Shown here: in pieces, positions 49,994-58,091 of the stretch
Layout of the letters: every line of letters begins with the position of its first letter
Numbering within the stretch: position 1 is the stretch's first letter
Source of the DNA: an uncultured Lachnospiraceae bacterium
GTDB taxonomy: Bacteria > Bacillota > Clostridia > Lachnospirales > Lachnospiraceae
Direction: 5' to 3'
Assembly: GCA_900550475.1 (NCBI GenBank)
Contig: URSA01000003.1
Location: 186,001-250,000, forward strand
Length of the DNA stretch: 64,000 bases
Translations under genes and position numbers: made by a program
The notes under the pieces: generated by a model
The model's input: the letters and a program-made list of their open reading frames with translations, nothing else
The model's database searches: none
Told to the model about the DNA's origin: nothing

Positions 49994-51484
49994 ATGGAAG
50001 AGGTATTATACAGCAGTACACGAAACGGGGAAAAGAAGGTAAAGGCATCGGAGGCGATTTTAAAGGGGCTTTCCGAGGACGGCGGTCTGTTTGTGCCGGA
50101 TCATATCCCTGCATTGGACAAGACGCCCCGCCAGCTCTCAGGGATGAGCTATCAGGAAGTGGCGTATGAGGTAATGAAGCTGTTCCTGACCGATTTTACG
50201 GAGCAGGAATTGAAGGAATGCATCCGCAATGCATATGATTCCAAATTTGATACCGAGGTGATCGCACCTCTTGTGGAGGCGGAGGGCGCTTACTATCTGG
50301 AGCTGTTCCACGGCGCGACGATCGCGTTCAAGGACATGGCATTGTCCATCCTGCCCCACCTTCTGACCACATCCGCAAAGAAGAATCAGGTCAAGAATGA
50401 GATCGTGATTCTGACGGCGACCAGTGGAGATACCGGAAAAGCGGCACTGGCAGGCTTTGCAGGGGTGAAGGGAACGCGGATCATCGTGTTTTACCCGAAG
50501 CACGGCGTCAGCCCCATTCAGGAAAAGCAGATGGTGACCCAGAAGGGTGACAATACATATGTAGTCGGGATCACAGGCAATTTTGACGATGCCCAGACAG
50601 GGGTGAAGAAGCTGTTTAACGACAGGGCCCTTGCTGAGAAGATGGCGGCTGCCGGTTTCCAGTTTTCCTCTGCAAACTCCATCAATATCGGTCGTCTGGT
50701 GCCGCAGATCGTATACTATGTGTACGCGTATGCAAAGCTTCTGGAGCAGGGCAGGATCGCTGATGACGAGCAGATCAATGTAGTGGTTCCCACCGGAAAC
50801 TTCGGGAATATTCTGGCGGCGTTCTATGCAAAGAATATGGGACTTCCCATCAAGAAGCTGATCTGTGCCTCCAATGAAAATAAGGTATTGTATGATTTCT
50901 TCCAATCCGGCGTGTATGACAGGAACCGGAAGTTTGTGCTGACCAGTTCTCCTTCCATGGACATTCTGATCTCCAGCAATCTGGAGAGACTGATCTACCG
51001 CATCGCAGGAAATGATGCAAAGAAGAACGCGGAGCTGATGGCGGCATTGTCCGGTGAGGGCAAATATGAGATTTCAGAAGACATGAAGGAACAGCTTTCC
51101 GACTTTTACGGAAATTATGCGAGCGAGGCGGAGACAGCGGCAACCATAAAGGAGCTTTACGAGGATTGCGGCTATGTGATCGACACCCACACCGCCGTTG
51201 CGGCTGCGGTGTACGGAAAATATAAGAAAGAGAGTGGGGATGACACCAAGACGGTGATCGCCTCCACCGCAAGCCCGTTCAAATTTACGAGAAGCGTGAT
51301 GAACGCCATCGATGCAAAGTATGACAGTATGGATGATTTTGCACTGGTGGATGAGTTGTCGAAGCTGGCGAACGTGAAGGTTCCGGCAGCCATAGAGGAG
51401 ATCCGCACCGCGCCCGTGATCCACGATCATGTCTGCGAGAAGGAAGAGATGGAGAAGGTCGTGACAGACTTTTTGTTCCGATAG
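49994..51484 (+). CDS. thrC: Threonine synthase
   Basis: A PLP enzyme converting O-phosphohomoserine to threonine. The N-terminal Thr_synth_N segment (YSSTRNGEKKVKASEAILKGLSEDGGLFVP) is typical, and Lys113 in HGATIAFKD binds PLP. Other motifs are TATSGDTGKAAL and VVPTGNFGNILAAF. At 496 residues it is of the long fungal/E. coli type (class 1). ATG 49994 follows AGGAG. It has its own promoter and ends at a perfect palindrome at 51514. Confidence 0.96.
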   Translation: MEEVLYSSTRNGEKKVKASEAILKGLSEDGGLFVPDHIPALDKTPRQLSGMSYQEVAYEVMKLFLTDFTEQELKECIRNAYDSKFDTEVIAPLVEAEGAYYLELFHGATIAFKDMALSILPHLLTTSAKKNQVKNEIVILTATSGDTGKAALAGFAGVKGTRIIVFYPKHGVSPIQEKQMVTQKGDNTYVVGITGNFDDAQTGVKKLFNDRALAEKMAAAGFQFSSANSINIGRLVPQIVYYVYAYAKLLEQGRIADDEQINVVVPTGNFGNILAAFYAKNMGLPIKKLICASNENKVLYDFFQSGVYDRNRKFVLTSSPSMDILISSNLERLIYRIAGNDAKKNAELMAALSGEGKYEISEDMKEQLSDFYGNYASEAETAATIKELYEDCGYVIDTHTAVAAAVYGKYKKESGDDTKTVIASTASPFKFTRSVMNAIDAKYDSMDDFALVDELSKLANVKVPAAIEEIRTAPVIHDHVCEKEEMEKVVTDFLFR

Positions 51485-51513
51485 GCGCCTGCGCAGTTTT
51501 ATTTGATGATAAG

Positions 51514-51549
51514 AAATACCGATATAGAAAATTTTCTATATCGGTATTT
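51514..51549. terminator. Perfect 36-bp palindrome, bidirectional terminator
   Basis: The halves 51514-51531 and 51532-51549 are exact reverse complements, with AAAATTTT at the centre and a T run in each direction at the outer ends. It lies between convergent thrC and gltA and can terminate both. Confidence 0.75.
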
Positions 51550-51564
51550 TTGTGTGGCTGCTTA

Positions 51565-52932
51565 TTAAGGTCTTTCGCTTAAAGGAATGTAATCCTTGTC
51601 CTCGCCGATGGATTTGTAGGCAGGGCGGATGATCTTTCCGTTGTTGGCAAGCTCCTCTAAACGGTGGGCGCTCCAGCCGGCGATACGCGCAATGGCGAAG
51701 ATCGGGGTGTAGAGCTCCATGGGGAGACCGAGCATGTGGTATACGAAACCGGAATAGAAGTCCACATTGATGCTGACACCCTTATACATCTGACGCTCCT
51801 CCGCAATGATCTGGGGTGCAAGGCGCTCCACCAGAGAGTACAGGGCAAATTCCTTATGCAGTCCCTTCTCCACGGAGAGCTTCTCCACAAAGGATTTGAA
51901 GGCGACCGCACGGGGGTCGGATTTTGAGTAGATCGCATGACCCACACCGTAGATCAGTCCGGCATGGTCAAAGGCCTCCTTGTGGAGCAGCTTTTTCAAA
52001 TAGTCGGAGACTTCCTCCTCGTCCTCCCAGTCGCGAACCACCTGCTTCATTTCCTCAAACATCTTTACGACCTTGATATTTGCTCCGCCGTGACGGGGAC
52101 CTTTAAGGGAACCGATGGCGGCGGCAATCGTAGAGTATGTATCTGTCAGGGAGGAAGTCACCACGTGGGTGGTGAAGGAGGAGTTATTGCCTCCGCCGTG
52201 TTCCATGTGAAGCACAAGCGCAATATCCAGTATCCTGGCCTCAAGCGGTGTGTAGTAGCTGTCCGGGCGAAGAATGTGAAGGATATTTTCCGCGGTGGAA
52301 AGCTCCGGGATGGGCTGGTGGATAAAGAGACTGTTTCCATCATGGTAGTGGCTGTATGCCTGATAGCCGTAGATGGAAAGCATGGGAAACAGGCTGATGA
52401 GCTGGAGGCACTGTCTGAGTACGTTGGGGATTGAGGTGTCGTCCGCACGGTCGTCGTAGGAGTAGAGCGTCAGCACACTCCGAGCCAGTGTATTCATCAT
52501 ATCCTTGCTGGGCGCCTTCATAATGATATCGCGCACAAAGCTTGTGGGAAGCGAGCGGTAGCTCCCTAAAAGAGCCTGAAAATCAGCCAGCTCCTTTTTG
52601 TCGGGCAGCTTGGCAAAGAGCAGAAGATAGGTCACTTCCTCGAACCCAAAGCGGTTGTCTTTCGTAAAGCCGTTTACAAGATCCTGCACATCATAGCCGC
52701 GGTAAAAGAGTCTGCCGTGAGCGGGGACTTCCACACCGTCCCTTTTCTCGGTCGCACGGACATCCGAAATATGGGTCAGACCGGCAAGCACGCCCTTGCC
52801 GTTCAGATCCCTGAGACCGCGCTTTACATCATATTTGGTAAACAATTCTGATTCAATGACACCTGCTTCCTCGGACATTTTTGCCAGGCGGATGATTTCA
52901 GGTGTAATGTCGGAATAAGGATTATAATCCAT
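51565..52932 (-). CDS. gltA: Citrate synthase
   Basis: A 455-residue citrate synthase. Catalytic and substrate residues lie in HMEHGGGNNSSF (first His), GPRHGGAN (second His), GVGHAIY and NVDFYSGFVYHMLG (Asp). RLFYRGYDVQDLV near the N-terminus is typical. The enzyme condenses acetyl-CoA with oxaloacetate, here probably for glutamate synthesis since no other TCA gene is adjacent. ATG 52932 on the - strand follows AAAGGAG. It is divergent from deoC with a 257-bp gap that contains a 16-bp palindrome. Confidence 0.96.
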   Translation of the reverse strand: MDYNPYSDITPEIIRLAKMSEEAGVIESELFTKYDVKRGLRDLNGKGVLAGLTHISDVRATEKRDGVEVPAHGRLFYRGYDVQDLVNGFTKDNRFGFEEVTYLLLFAKLPDKKELADFQALLGSYRSLPTSFVRDIIMKAPSKDMMNTLARSVLTLYSYDDRADDTSIPNVLRQCLQLISLFPMLSIYGYQAYSHYHDGNSLFIHQPIPELSTAENILHILRPDSYYTPLEARILDIALVLHMEHGGGNNSSFTTHVVTSSLTDTYSTIAAAIGSLKGPRHGGANIKVVKMFEEMKQVVRDWEDEEEVSDYLKKLLHKEAFDHAGLIYGVGHAIYSKSDPRAVAFKSFVEKLSVEKGLHKEFALYSLVERLAPQIIAEERQMYKGVSINVDFYSGFVYHMLGLPMELYTPIFAIARIAGWSAHRLEELANNGKIIRPAYKSIGEDKDYIPLSERP

Positions 52933-53030
52933 TGGTTGAACACTCCTTTCGCTTTTTGATGGTGAAAATAGTAAGAAAAACCCCTTAGTGTATATTTATG
53001 AAGAAGAAACGTATAAAGTTGAAGTTGCAA

Positions 53031-53046
53031 AAGATAAACTTATCTT
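53031..53046. promoter_or_regulatory. Palindrome in the gltA-deoC intergenic region, possible operator
   Basis: AAGATAA and TTATCTT are perfect inverted repeats around a central AC. It lies 99 bp upstream of gltA and 144 bp upstream of deoC, a position suited to a regulator of either gene. No clear promoter boxes were resolved. Confidence 0.35.
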
Positions 53047-53189
53047 ACCATGAACAAAGAAAGGGTGGCAAGCGAAAAAAGGAATTTCACAAACTTTTTT
53101 ATAAAATATGGATTTTTTCCCGGCGGGGTATTACAATAAGGCAGATGAGATAGTTGCAGCTTACCGGCTGCGGAAGGGAAGGAACGGTT

Positions 53190-53840
53190 ATGACACAAAA
53201 GGAAATGCTGTCCCATGTGGATCACACGCAGCTCAAGGCGTTTGCAACATGGCAGGATATTGAGAAGCTGTGTGAGGAGGCAATCCGGTTTCGGACAGCT
53301 TCCGTCTGCATACCGCCCACCTACATAAAGAGGGTGAAGGATACCTACGGAGACCGCGTGAATATCTGTACGGTTGTGGGATTCCCGTTAGGTTACAGTG
53401 TGACGCAGGCAAAGATCGAGGAGACAAGGCAGGCGCTTGCAGACGGCTGCAATGAGATTGATATGGTCGTCAACATCAGTGATGTTAAGAATGGGCTTTA
53501 CGATAAGGTGGAGGAGGAGATCGCCGCCCTGAAAAAGGTGTGCGGAGACCACATTCTGAAGGTGATCGTGGAAACCTGCTACCTGACCGAGGCGGAGAAG
53601 ATTGCCATGTGCCATGCCGTGACGAATGCGGGTGCGGATTATATCAAGACCTCCACCGGCTTTGGCACCGGGGGCGCCACGAAGGAGGATGTGGAACTGT
53701 TCCGGAAACATATCGGACCCGGCGTGAAGATAAAGGCGGCGGGAGGCGTGCAGACGTTAGAGGATCTGGAGATGTTCCTTACGCTCGGATGCGACAGGGT
53801 GGGAACCTCAAGGGCGGTGGCGCTTTGTAAGGAACCGTAA
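53190..53840 (+). CDS. deoC: Deoxyribose-phosphate aldolase
   Basis: A 216-residue class I aldolase that splits 2-deoxyribose 5-phosphate into glyceraldehyde 3-phosphate and acetaldehyde. Active-site residues are visible: Schiff-base Lys153 in YIKTSTGF, Lys124 in LKVIVET, and Asp91 in IDMVVNI. VDHTQLKAFAT and GFPLG are also typical. ATG 53190 follows GGAAGGA. It is 32 bp ahead of the aminopeptidase P gene and no terminator lies between. Confidence 0.96.
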   Translation: MTQKEMLSHVDHTQLKAFATWQDIEKLCEEAIRFRTASVCIPPTYIKRVKDTYGDRVNICTVVGFPLGYSVTQAKIEETRQALADGCNEIDMVVNISDVKNGLYDKVEEEIAALKKVCGDHILKVIVETCYLTEAEKIAMCHAVTNAGADYIKTSTGFGTGGATKEDVELFRKHIGPGVKIKAAGGVQTLEDLEMFLTLGCDRVGTSRAVALCKEP

Positions 53841-53872
53841 GAAATACAGGAAAAAAAGAAAAGGAGAGAGCA

Positions 53873-55675
53873 ATGGAAAATCCGGTTATTAAGGAGAGAC
53901 TGCAGAAGCTGAGAGCGGTCATGCAGCAGGAAAACGTGGACTTCTACATGATGCCCACGGCAGATTTTCACAATTCGGAATATGTGAATGAATATTTTAA
54001 GGTGAGGGAGTTCTTCTGCGGCTTTACGGGCTCCAACGGTACGCTTTTGGTGTGGAAAGACGGAGCGGGGCTCTGGACGGACGGAAGATATTTTATTCAG
54101 GCGGAAAACGAGCTGGCGGGGACTGGCGTTACCCTGTTCCGCATGGGCGACGAGGGCGTTCCCACGCTGAATGAGTATCTGGCGGAGCATATGCAGGAGG
54201 GCGAGACTCTCGGCTTTGACGGCAGAGTGGTGACGGCGGCGGATGGACTGCGTCTGGAAAAGCGGATGGAGGAAAAGAAGATCCGTTTCTCCTACGAGAG
54301 TGATCTGGCAGAGCAGGTATGGATGGATCGCCCTGCGCTGCCCTGCGGAAAGGTGAAGGTGCTGTCCGAAAAGATCACCGGCGAGACCTATGCGGATAAG
54401 AAGAAAAAAGTGATGAAGCAGGTGAAGAAGGCGGGAGCAGACAGCATGCTCCTTACAAAGCTGGACGATCTGATGTGGCTTTTCAATGTGAGAGGCCGCG
54501 ATGTGGAGTGCAATCCGGTGGCGCTTTCCTACGGATTCCTGCGGGAGGAGGAGACGCTTCTCTTTGTGCAGAAGGAAGCGCTTACCGAGGAGGCTTCGGC
54601 ATACTTTAACGAAATCGGCGTGACCCTGCGGGAGTACGGCGAGATCGGCGTCTTTCTGGACAAGGAGCTGAAGGCGGACGAGCGTGTGCTCACGGATAGA
54701 AGAAATTGCAGCTACTGTCTGTTTAAGAAGGTGCAGAACGCGGCGAAGGAAGTGGATGGAAAAGCACCCACCGAACTGCTCAAGGCTGTGAAAAATCCAG
54801 TGGAGCTTGCCAATATGGAGAAGATCTTTATTGCGGACAGCGTTGCCGTGACAAAGTTCATTTACTGGCTGAAAAAGAATGTGGGTAAGATGACCATTAC
54901 CGAGGTGACGGCGGCGGACTATCTGGAGGGGCTGCGCAGACAGATCCCGGAGTTTCTGGATCTTTCCTTCCCGACCATTGCGGGTTACAAGGCAAATGCA
55001 GCCATGATGCACTATGAGGCGACGCCTGAGACGGCGAGCGTTCTTGCACCGGAAGGGATGCTTCTGGTGGATTCCGGCGGACAGTATCTGGGCGGCACGA
55101 CGGATGTGACCAGAACCATTGTGTTAGGACCGATTTCCGATGAGATCAGGCGCCATTACACGGCGGTGGCATGCGGCGTGATGAATCTGACCCATGCAAA
55201 ATGGCTTTACGGATGTACGGGACGGAACCTTGACATTCTGGCAAGACTGCCTATGTGGAGCATGAACATGGACTACAAATGCGGTACGGGACATGGCGTG
55301 GGCTATATCCTCAACGTTCACGAAGGCCCCCAGAGCTTAAGATGGAAGTATATCGAGGGTGTGTCGGAGGCGGTTTTAGAGGACGGCATGGATGTGACCA
55401 ATGAGCCGGGCGTCTACATTGAGGGCAGCCACGGCATCAGGATAGAGAACGTGATGGTGGTGAAGAACGGCGAGAAGAACGGGGACGGACAGTTTATGCA
55501 TTTTGATACGCTGACCTATGCGCCCATCGATCTGGATGCCATCGATGTCAGCTACATGACGGAGGAGGCAAGGCAGTATCTGAACGGGTATCACGCGCAG
55601 GTATTTGATAAAATTTCTCCTTTCCTTGAGCCCGATGAAAAGGAATGGCTGAAAGAGGTTACACGCGCAGTCTGA
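53873..55675 (+). CDS. Aminopeptidase P family protein (M24B), long three-domain form
   Basis: A 600-residue metallopeptidase with two creatinase-like N-terminal domains (about 1-130 and 165-300) and the M24 pita-bread domain (about 315-530). Metal ligands are LLVDSGG (Asp), GTTDVTRT (Asp), GTGHGVGY (His), NEPGVY (Glu) and IRIENVMVV (Glu). A short C-terminal extension (PEP_Xpro_C type; DVSYMTEEARQYLNGYHAQVFDKI) follows. It removes the residue before proline in peptides. The length agrees with XPNPEP1-like bacterial enzymes. The ribosome binding site is AAAGGAGAG. Confidence 0.95.
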   Translation: MENPVIKERLQKLRAVMQQENVDFYMMPTADFHNSEYVNEYFKVREFFCGFTGSNGTLLVWKDGAGLWTDGRYFIQAENELAGTGVTLFRMGDEGVPTLNEYLAEHMQEGETLGFDGRVVTAADGLRLEKRMEEKKIRFSYESDLAEQVWMDRPALPCGKVKVLSEKITGETYADKKKKVMKQVKKAGADSMLLTKLDDLMWLFNVRGRDVECNPVALSYGFLREEETLLFVQKEALTEEASAYFNEIGVTLREYGEIGVFLDKELKADERVLTDRRNCSYCLFKKVQNAAKEVDGKAPTELLKAVKNPVELANMEKIFIADSVAVTKFIYWLKKNVGKMTITEVTAADYLEGLRRQIPEFLDLSFPTIAGYKANAAMMHYEATPETASVLAPEGMLLVDSGGQYLGGTTDVTRTIVLGPISDEIRRHYTAVACGVMNLTHAKWLYGCTGRNLDILARLPMWSMNMDYKCGTGHGVGYILNVHEGPQSLRWKYIEGVSEAVLEDGMDVTNEPGVYIEGSHGIRIENVMVVKNGEKNGDGQFMHFDTLTYAPIDLDAIDVSYMTEEARQYLNGYHAQVFDKISPFLEPDEKEWLKEVTRAV

Positions 55676-55700
55676 TTAGAAAAATTTTATTTTCTCAATA

Positions 55701-55729
55701 TTGACTTTTACTATGCGCTCTGCGATAAT
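55701..55729 (+). promoter_or_regulatory. Promoter of pckA
   Basis: TTGACT (55701-55706), 17 bp, GATAAT (55724-55729), with an expected transcript start near 55736 and a leader of about 100 nt. Confidence 0.75.
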
Positions 55730-55834
55730 ACACCTAGTGAAAGGCATGTCGCCTTGCAGGATGCCGGACAGTATATTTATGCATGAGGTTTTCCTGTGAT
55801 TGATATTTACTATAAAAAAAGAGAGGTTAATGAA

Positions 55835-57439
55835 ATGGCAGAAATCAATTTAAGCAAGTACGGTATCACGGACGTAAAAGAAATCGTGTATAATCCTTCT
55901 TATGAGACGCTGTTTAAGGAAGAGACAGATCCGAACCTTACAGGCTATGAAAAAGGCCAGGTAAGCGAGCTGGGCGCTGTCAACGTAATGACAGGTATCT
56001 ACACGGGTCGTTCTCCCAAAGATAAGTACATTGTCATGGACGAAAATTCCAAGGACACCGTTTGGTGGACGACCGACGAGTACAAGAACGACAACCATCC
56101 CGCTTCCCAGGAAGCATGGAAGGCAGTGAAGGAGCTGGCCCAGAAGGAGCTTTCCGGTAAGAGACTGTTTGTGGTAGATGCATTCTGCGGCGCAAACAAG
56201 GATACCAGAATGGCTGTACGTTTCATCGTTGAGGTTGCATGGCAGGCTCACTTCATCAAGAATATGTTCATCCAGCCCACAGAGGAAGAGCTGGCAAACT
56301 TTGAGCCGGATTTCATCGTTTACAATGCATCCAAGGCAAAGGTTGAGAACTACAAGGAGCTTGGCTTAAATTCCGAGACTGCCGTTATGTTCAATATCAC
56401 GAGCCGTGAGCAGGTAATCATCAATACGTGGTACGGCGGTGAGATGAAGAAGGGTATGTTCTCCATGATGAACTACTTCCTGCCGCTCAAGGGCATGGCT
56501 TCCATGCACTGCTCCGCAAACACGGATATGAACGGTAAGAACACCGCAATCTTCTTCGGACTTTCCGGAACCGGAAAGACAACCCTTTCCACAGATCCCA
56601 AGCGTCTGCTGATCGGTGATGATGAGCACGGCTGGGACGACAACGGCGTGTTCAACTTCGAGGGCGGCTGCTATGCAAAGGTAATCAATCTGGACAAGGA
56701 TTCCGAGCCGGATATCTACAATGCAATCAAGAGAGACGCACTTCTTGAGAACGTAACGCTGGATGAGAACGGCAAGATCGATTTCAACGATAAGAGCGTG
56801 ACGGAGAATACCCGTGTATCTTATCCAATCAACCATATCAAGAACATTGTCCGCCCGATTTCTTCCGCACCCGCTGCAAAGAACGTAATCTTCCTGTCAG
56901 CAGATGCATTCGGCGTACTGCCTCCCGTATCCATCCTGACACCGGAGCAGACACAGTACTACTTCCTGTCCGGATTCACTGCAAAGCTTGCAGGTACGGA
57001 GCGCGGCATTACCGAGCCTACCCCGACCTTCTCCGCTTGCTTCGGTCAGGCATTCCTGGAGCTGCATCCTACAAAGTATGCAGAGGAGCTTGTTAAGAAG
57101 ATGCAGCAGAGCGGCGCAAAGGCATATCTGGTGAATACAGGCTGGAACGGTACCGGAAAGAGAATTTCCATCCGCGATACCCGTGGAATCATCGATGCAA
57201 TCCTGAACGGAGACATCGTGAACGCACCTACCAAGAAGATTCCTCACTTCAACTTTGAAGTTCCTACCGAGCTGCCCGGCGTAGATCCCGCAATTCTGGA
57301 TCCGCGCGATACCTATGCAGATGTTTCCGAGTGGGAGACCAAGGCACAGGATCTGGCAGACAGATTCATCAAGAACTTTGCAAAGTATGAAGGAAATCCT
57401 GCAGGAAAGGCACTTGTATCCGCAGGCCCTCAGAAATAA
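55835..57439 (+). CDS. pckA: Phosphoenolpyruvate carboxykinase (ATP)
   Basis: A 534-residue ATP-type PEPCK. The kinase-1a P-loop GLSGTGKTTLS (242-252) and the metal-binding GDDEHGWDD (261-269) are present, as are GIYTGRSPKDK (54-64) and WYGGEMKKG. In anaerobes the enzyme often runs from PEP plus CO2 to oxaloacetate, making ATP, or in gluconeogenesis. Together with the carboxyltransferase operon it would control the oxaloacetate pool. The N-terminus MAEINLSKYG starts at ATG 55835. The gene ends at a perfect terminator. Confidence 0.97.
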   Translation: MAEINLSKYGITDVKEIVYNPSYETLFKEETDPNLTGYEKGQVSELGAVNVMTGIYTGRSPKDKYIVMDENSKDTVWWTTDEYKNDNHPASQEAWKAVKELAQKELSGKRLFVVDAFCGANKDTRMAVRFIVEVAWQAHFIKNMFIQPTEEELANFEPDFIVYNASKAKVENYKELGLNSETAVMFNITSREQVIINTWYGGEMKKGMFSMMNYFLPLKGMASMHCSANTDMNGKNTAIFFGLSGTGKTTLSTDPKRLLIGDDEHGWDDNGVFNFEGGCYAKVINLDKDSEPDIYNAIKRDALLENVTLDENGKIDFNDKSVTENTRVSYPINHIKNIVRPISSAPAAKNVIFLSADAFGVLPPVSILTPEQTQYYFLSGFTAKLAGTERGITEPTPTFSACFGQAFLELHPTKYAEELVKKMQQSGAKAYLVNTGWNGTGKRISIRDTRGIIDAILNGDIVNAPTKKIPHFNFEVPTELPGVDPAILDPRDTYADVSEWETKAQDLADRFIKNFAKYEGNPAGKALVSAGPQK

Positions 57440-57457
57440 GAAATGTTGTAAAAACAG

Positions 57458-57490
57458 TATCCGCACGACTTTCGTCGTGCGGATATTTTT
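57458..57490 (+). terminator. Terminator of pckA
   Basis: A perfect 12-bp stem (57458-57469 with 57474-57485), loop TTTC and five T (57486-57490). Confidence 0.95.
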
Positions 57491-57556
57491 GTATCATAGG
57501 AAATTACTTCGTAATATCCTATGATACAAAAGCCCTCCGGGCAGGATTCTTTTTTT
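57491..57556 (+). repeat. Palindromic repeat element, copy 1
   Basis: The 37-bp hairpin (57491-57527) has an 11-bp stem beginning GTATCATAGGA, a one-base mismatch and a 5-bp inner stem around TTC. It is followed by AAAAGCCCTCCGGGCAGGAT with a second small hairpin (GCCC/GGGC) and a run of seven T. Most of it is repeated at 57.9 kb. It begins directly at the end of the pckA terminator. Confidence 0.8.
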
Positions 57557-57602
57557 ATGTGCGCCAGACGGCATCAAAATCATGCAGATAATTACAAAAA
57601 AA

Positions 57603-57616
57603 TCATTGCGCAATGA
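57603..57616. promoter_or_regulatory. 14-bp palindrome upstream of the 6S RNA promoter
   Basis: TCATTGCGCAATGA is a perfect palindrome 44 bp before the -35 box of the RNA gene. It may be a regulator site. The rest of 57557-57659 shows no gene. Confidence 0.35.
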
Positions 57617-57659
57617 GGTTATTGCCATAAAGCAGGGAACATTTGTCAAAAAAATATCC

Positions 57660-57688
57660 TTGTCATACACCCCTGTTTTGGGTATAAT
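57660..57688 (+). promoter_or_regulatory. Promoter of the 6S RNA candidate
   Basis: TTGTCA (57660-57665), 17 bp, perfect TATAAT (57683-57688); expected start near 57695. Confidence 0.85.
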
Positions 57689-57694
57689 AAGAGT

Positions 57695-57921
57695 AACCTG
57701 AAATGTTCGATAACTCTTGTTAGTTTTGAACCTACATTTACTTTAAACGGGATTCCTATATTGCCATGTGGCTGTCAAGCCTCCACTCGAAAGAGGATTG
57801 CAGGGGAAGGCAAAAGCATGGTTGCGGTCACCCACCTGGCTATGGCTAGGAGTCAAAAGGCAAGAGCCGGCATTTTGGGGTTTCAAAAGATGAAAAGAGC
57901 AGCTTAGCGGCTGCTCTTTTC
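57695..57921 (+). ncRNA. ssrS: 6S RNA candidate
   Basis: A non-coding stretch of about 200-227 nt has its own near-consensus promoter and a terminator. It folds end to end into a rod: CCTGAAATG (57697-57705) pairs with CATTTTGGG (57871-57879); further in, GATTCCTA (57751-57758) pairs with TAGGAGTC (57847-57854) and GCCAT (57763-57767) with ATGGC (57842-57846). Unpaired strands between them form a large central bubble, and a short stem-loop lies in the 5' side (about 57706-57732). That is the layout of 6S RNA, which occupies the active site of sigma-A RNA polymerase. Length, promoter strength and free-standing position all fit. A covariance-model match would confirm it. Confidence 0.7.
57892..57921 (+). 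terminator. Terminator of the 6S RNA candidate
   Basis: A perfect 12-bp stem, GAAAAGAGCAGC (57892-57903) with GCTGCTCTTTTC (57910-57921), and a loop of six. The T run is inside the 3' arm; repeat copy 2 begins two bases later. Confidence 0.8.
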
Positions 57922-57922
57922 A

Positions 57923-58057
57923 TATCATAGGAAATTACTTCGTAACTTTCCTATGATACAAAAGCCCTCCGGGCAGGATCGCACTGCGGCGGAGAGGTAT
58001 CATGTCGCGAAAGCGACCCGCCGCAGGCGGAGAATCCTGCAAAGCAGGATTCTTTTT
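57923..58057 (+). repeat. Palindromic repeat element, copy 2 (long form)
   Basis: The first 55 bases (57923-57979) match copy 1: a TATCATAGGAAA hairpin (57923-57959) and AAAAGCCCTCCGGGCAGGAT. An insert of about 55 bp then forms further stems (GCGGCGG with a later CCGCC-type arm; GTCGC/GCGAC around GAAA at 58004-58016). It closes with AATCCTGC AAA GCAGGATT (58033-58051), followed by six T. Copy 1 jumps straight from AGGAT to the T run, so the two differ by this internal block. Confidence 0.75.
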
Positions 58058-58091
58058 TATATCTTTTTCATTGTCCGGGGGGGAGAGGGGA

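Noticed and set aside
53639..55012. 457-codon open frame on the - strand
   Set aside because: Lies across deoC and the M24 peptidase, both certain; the translation is rich in His/Leu/Arg with no domain.
57491..58057. CRISPR array
   Set aside because: There are only two repeat copies, of unequal length, separated by an RNA gene with its own promoter and terminator; no cas gene is present.
58002..58091. ATG at 58002 as start of the SpoIID-like protein
   Set aside because: It lies in the repeat element and has no ribosome binding site, whereas ATG 58092 has a strong one.
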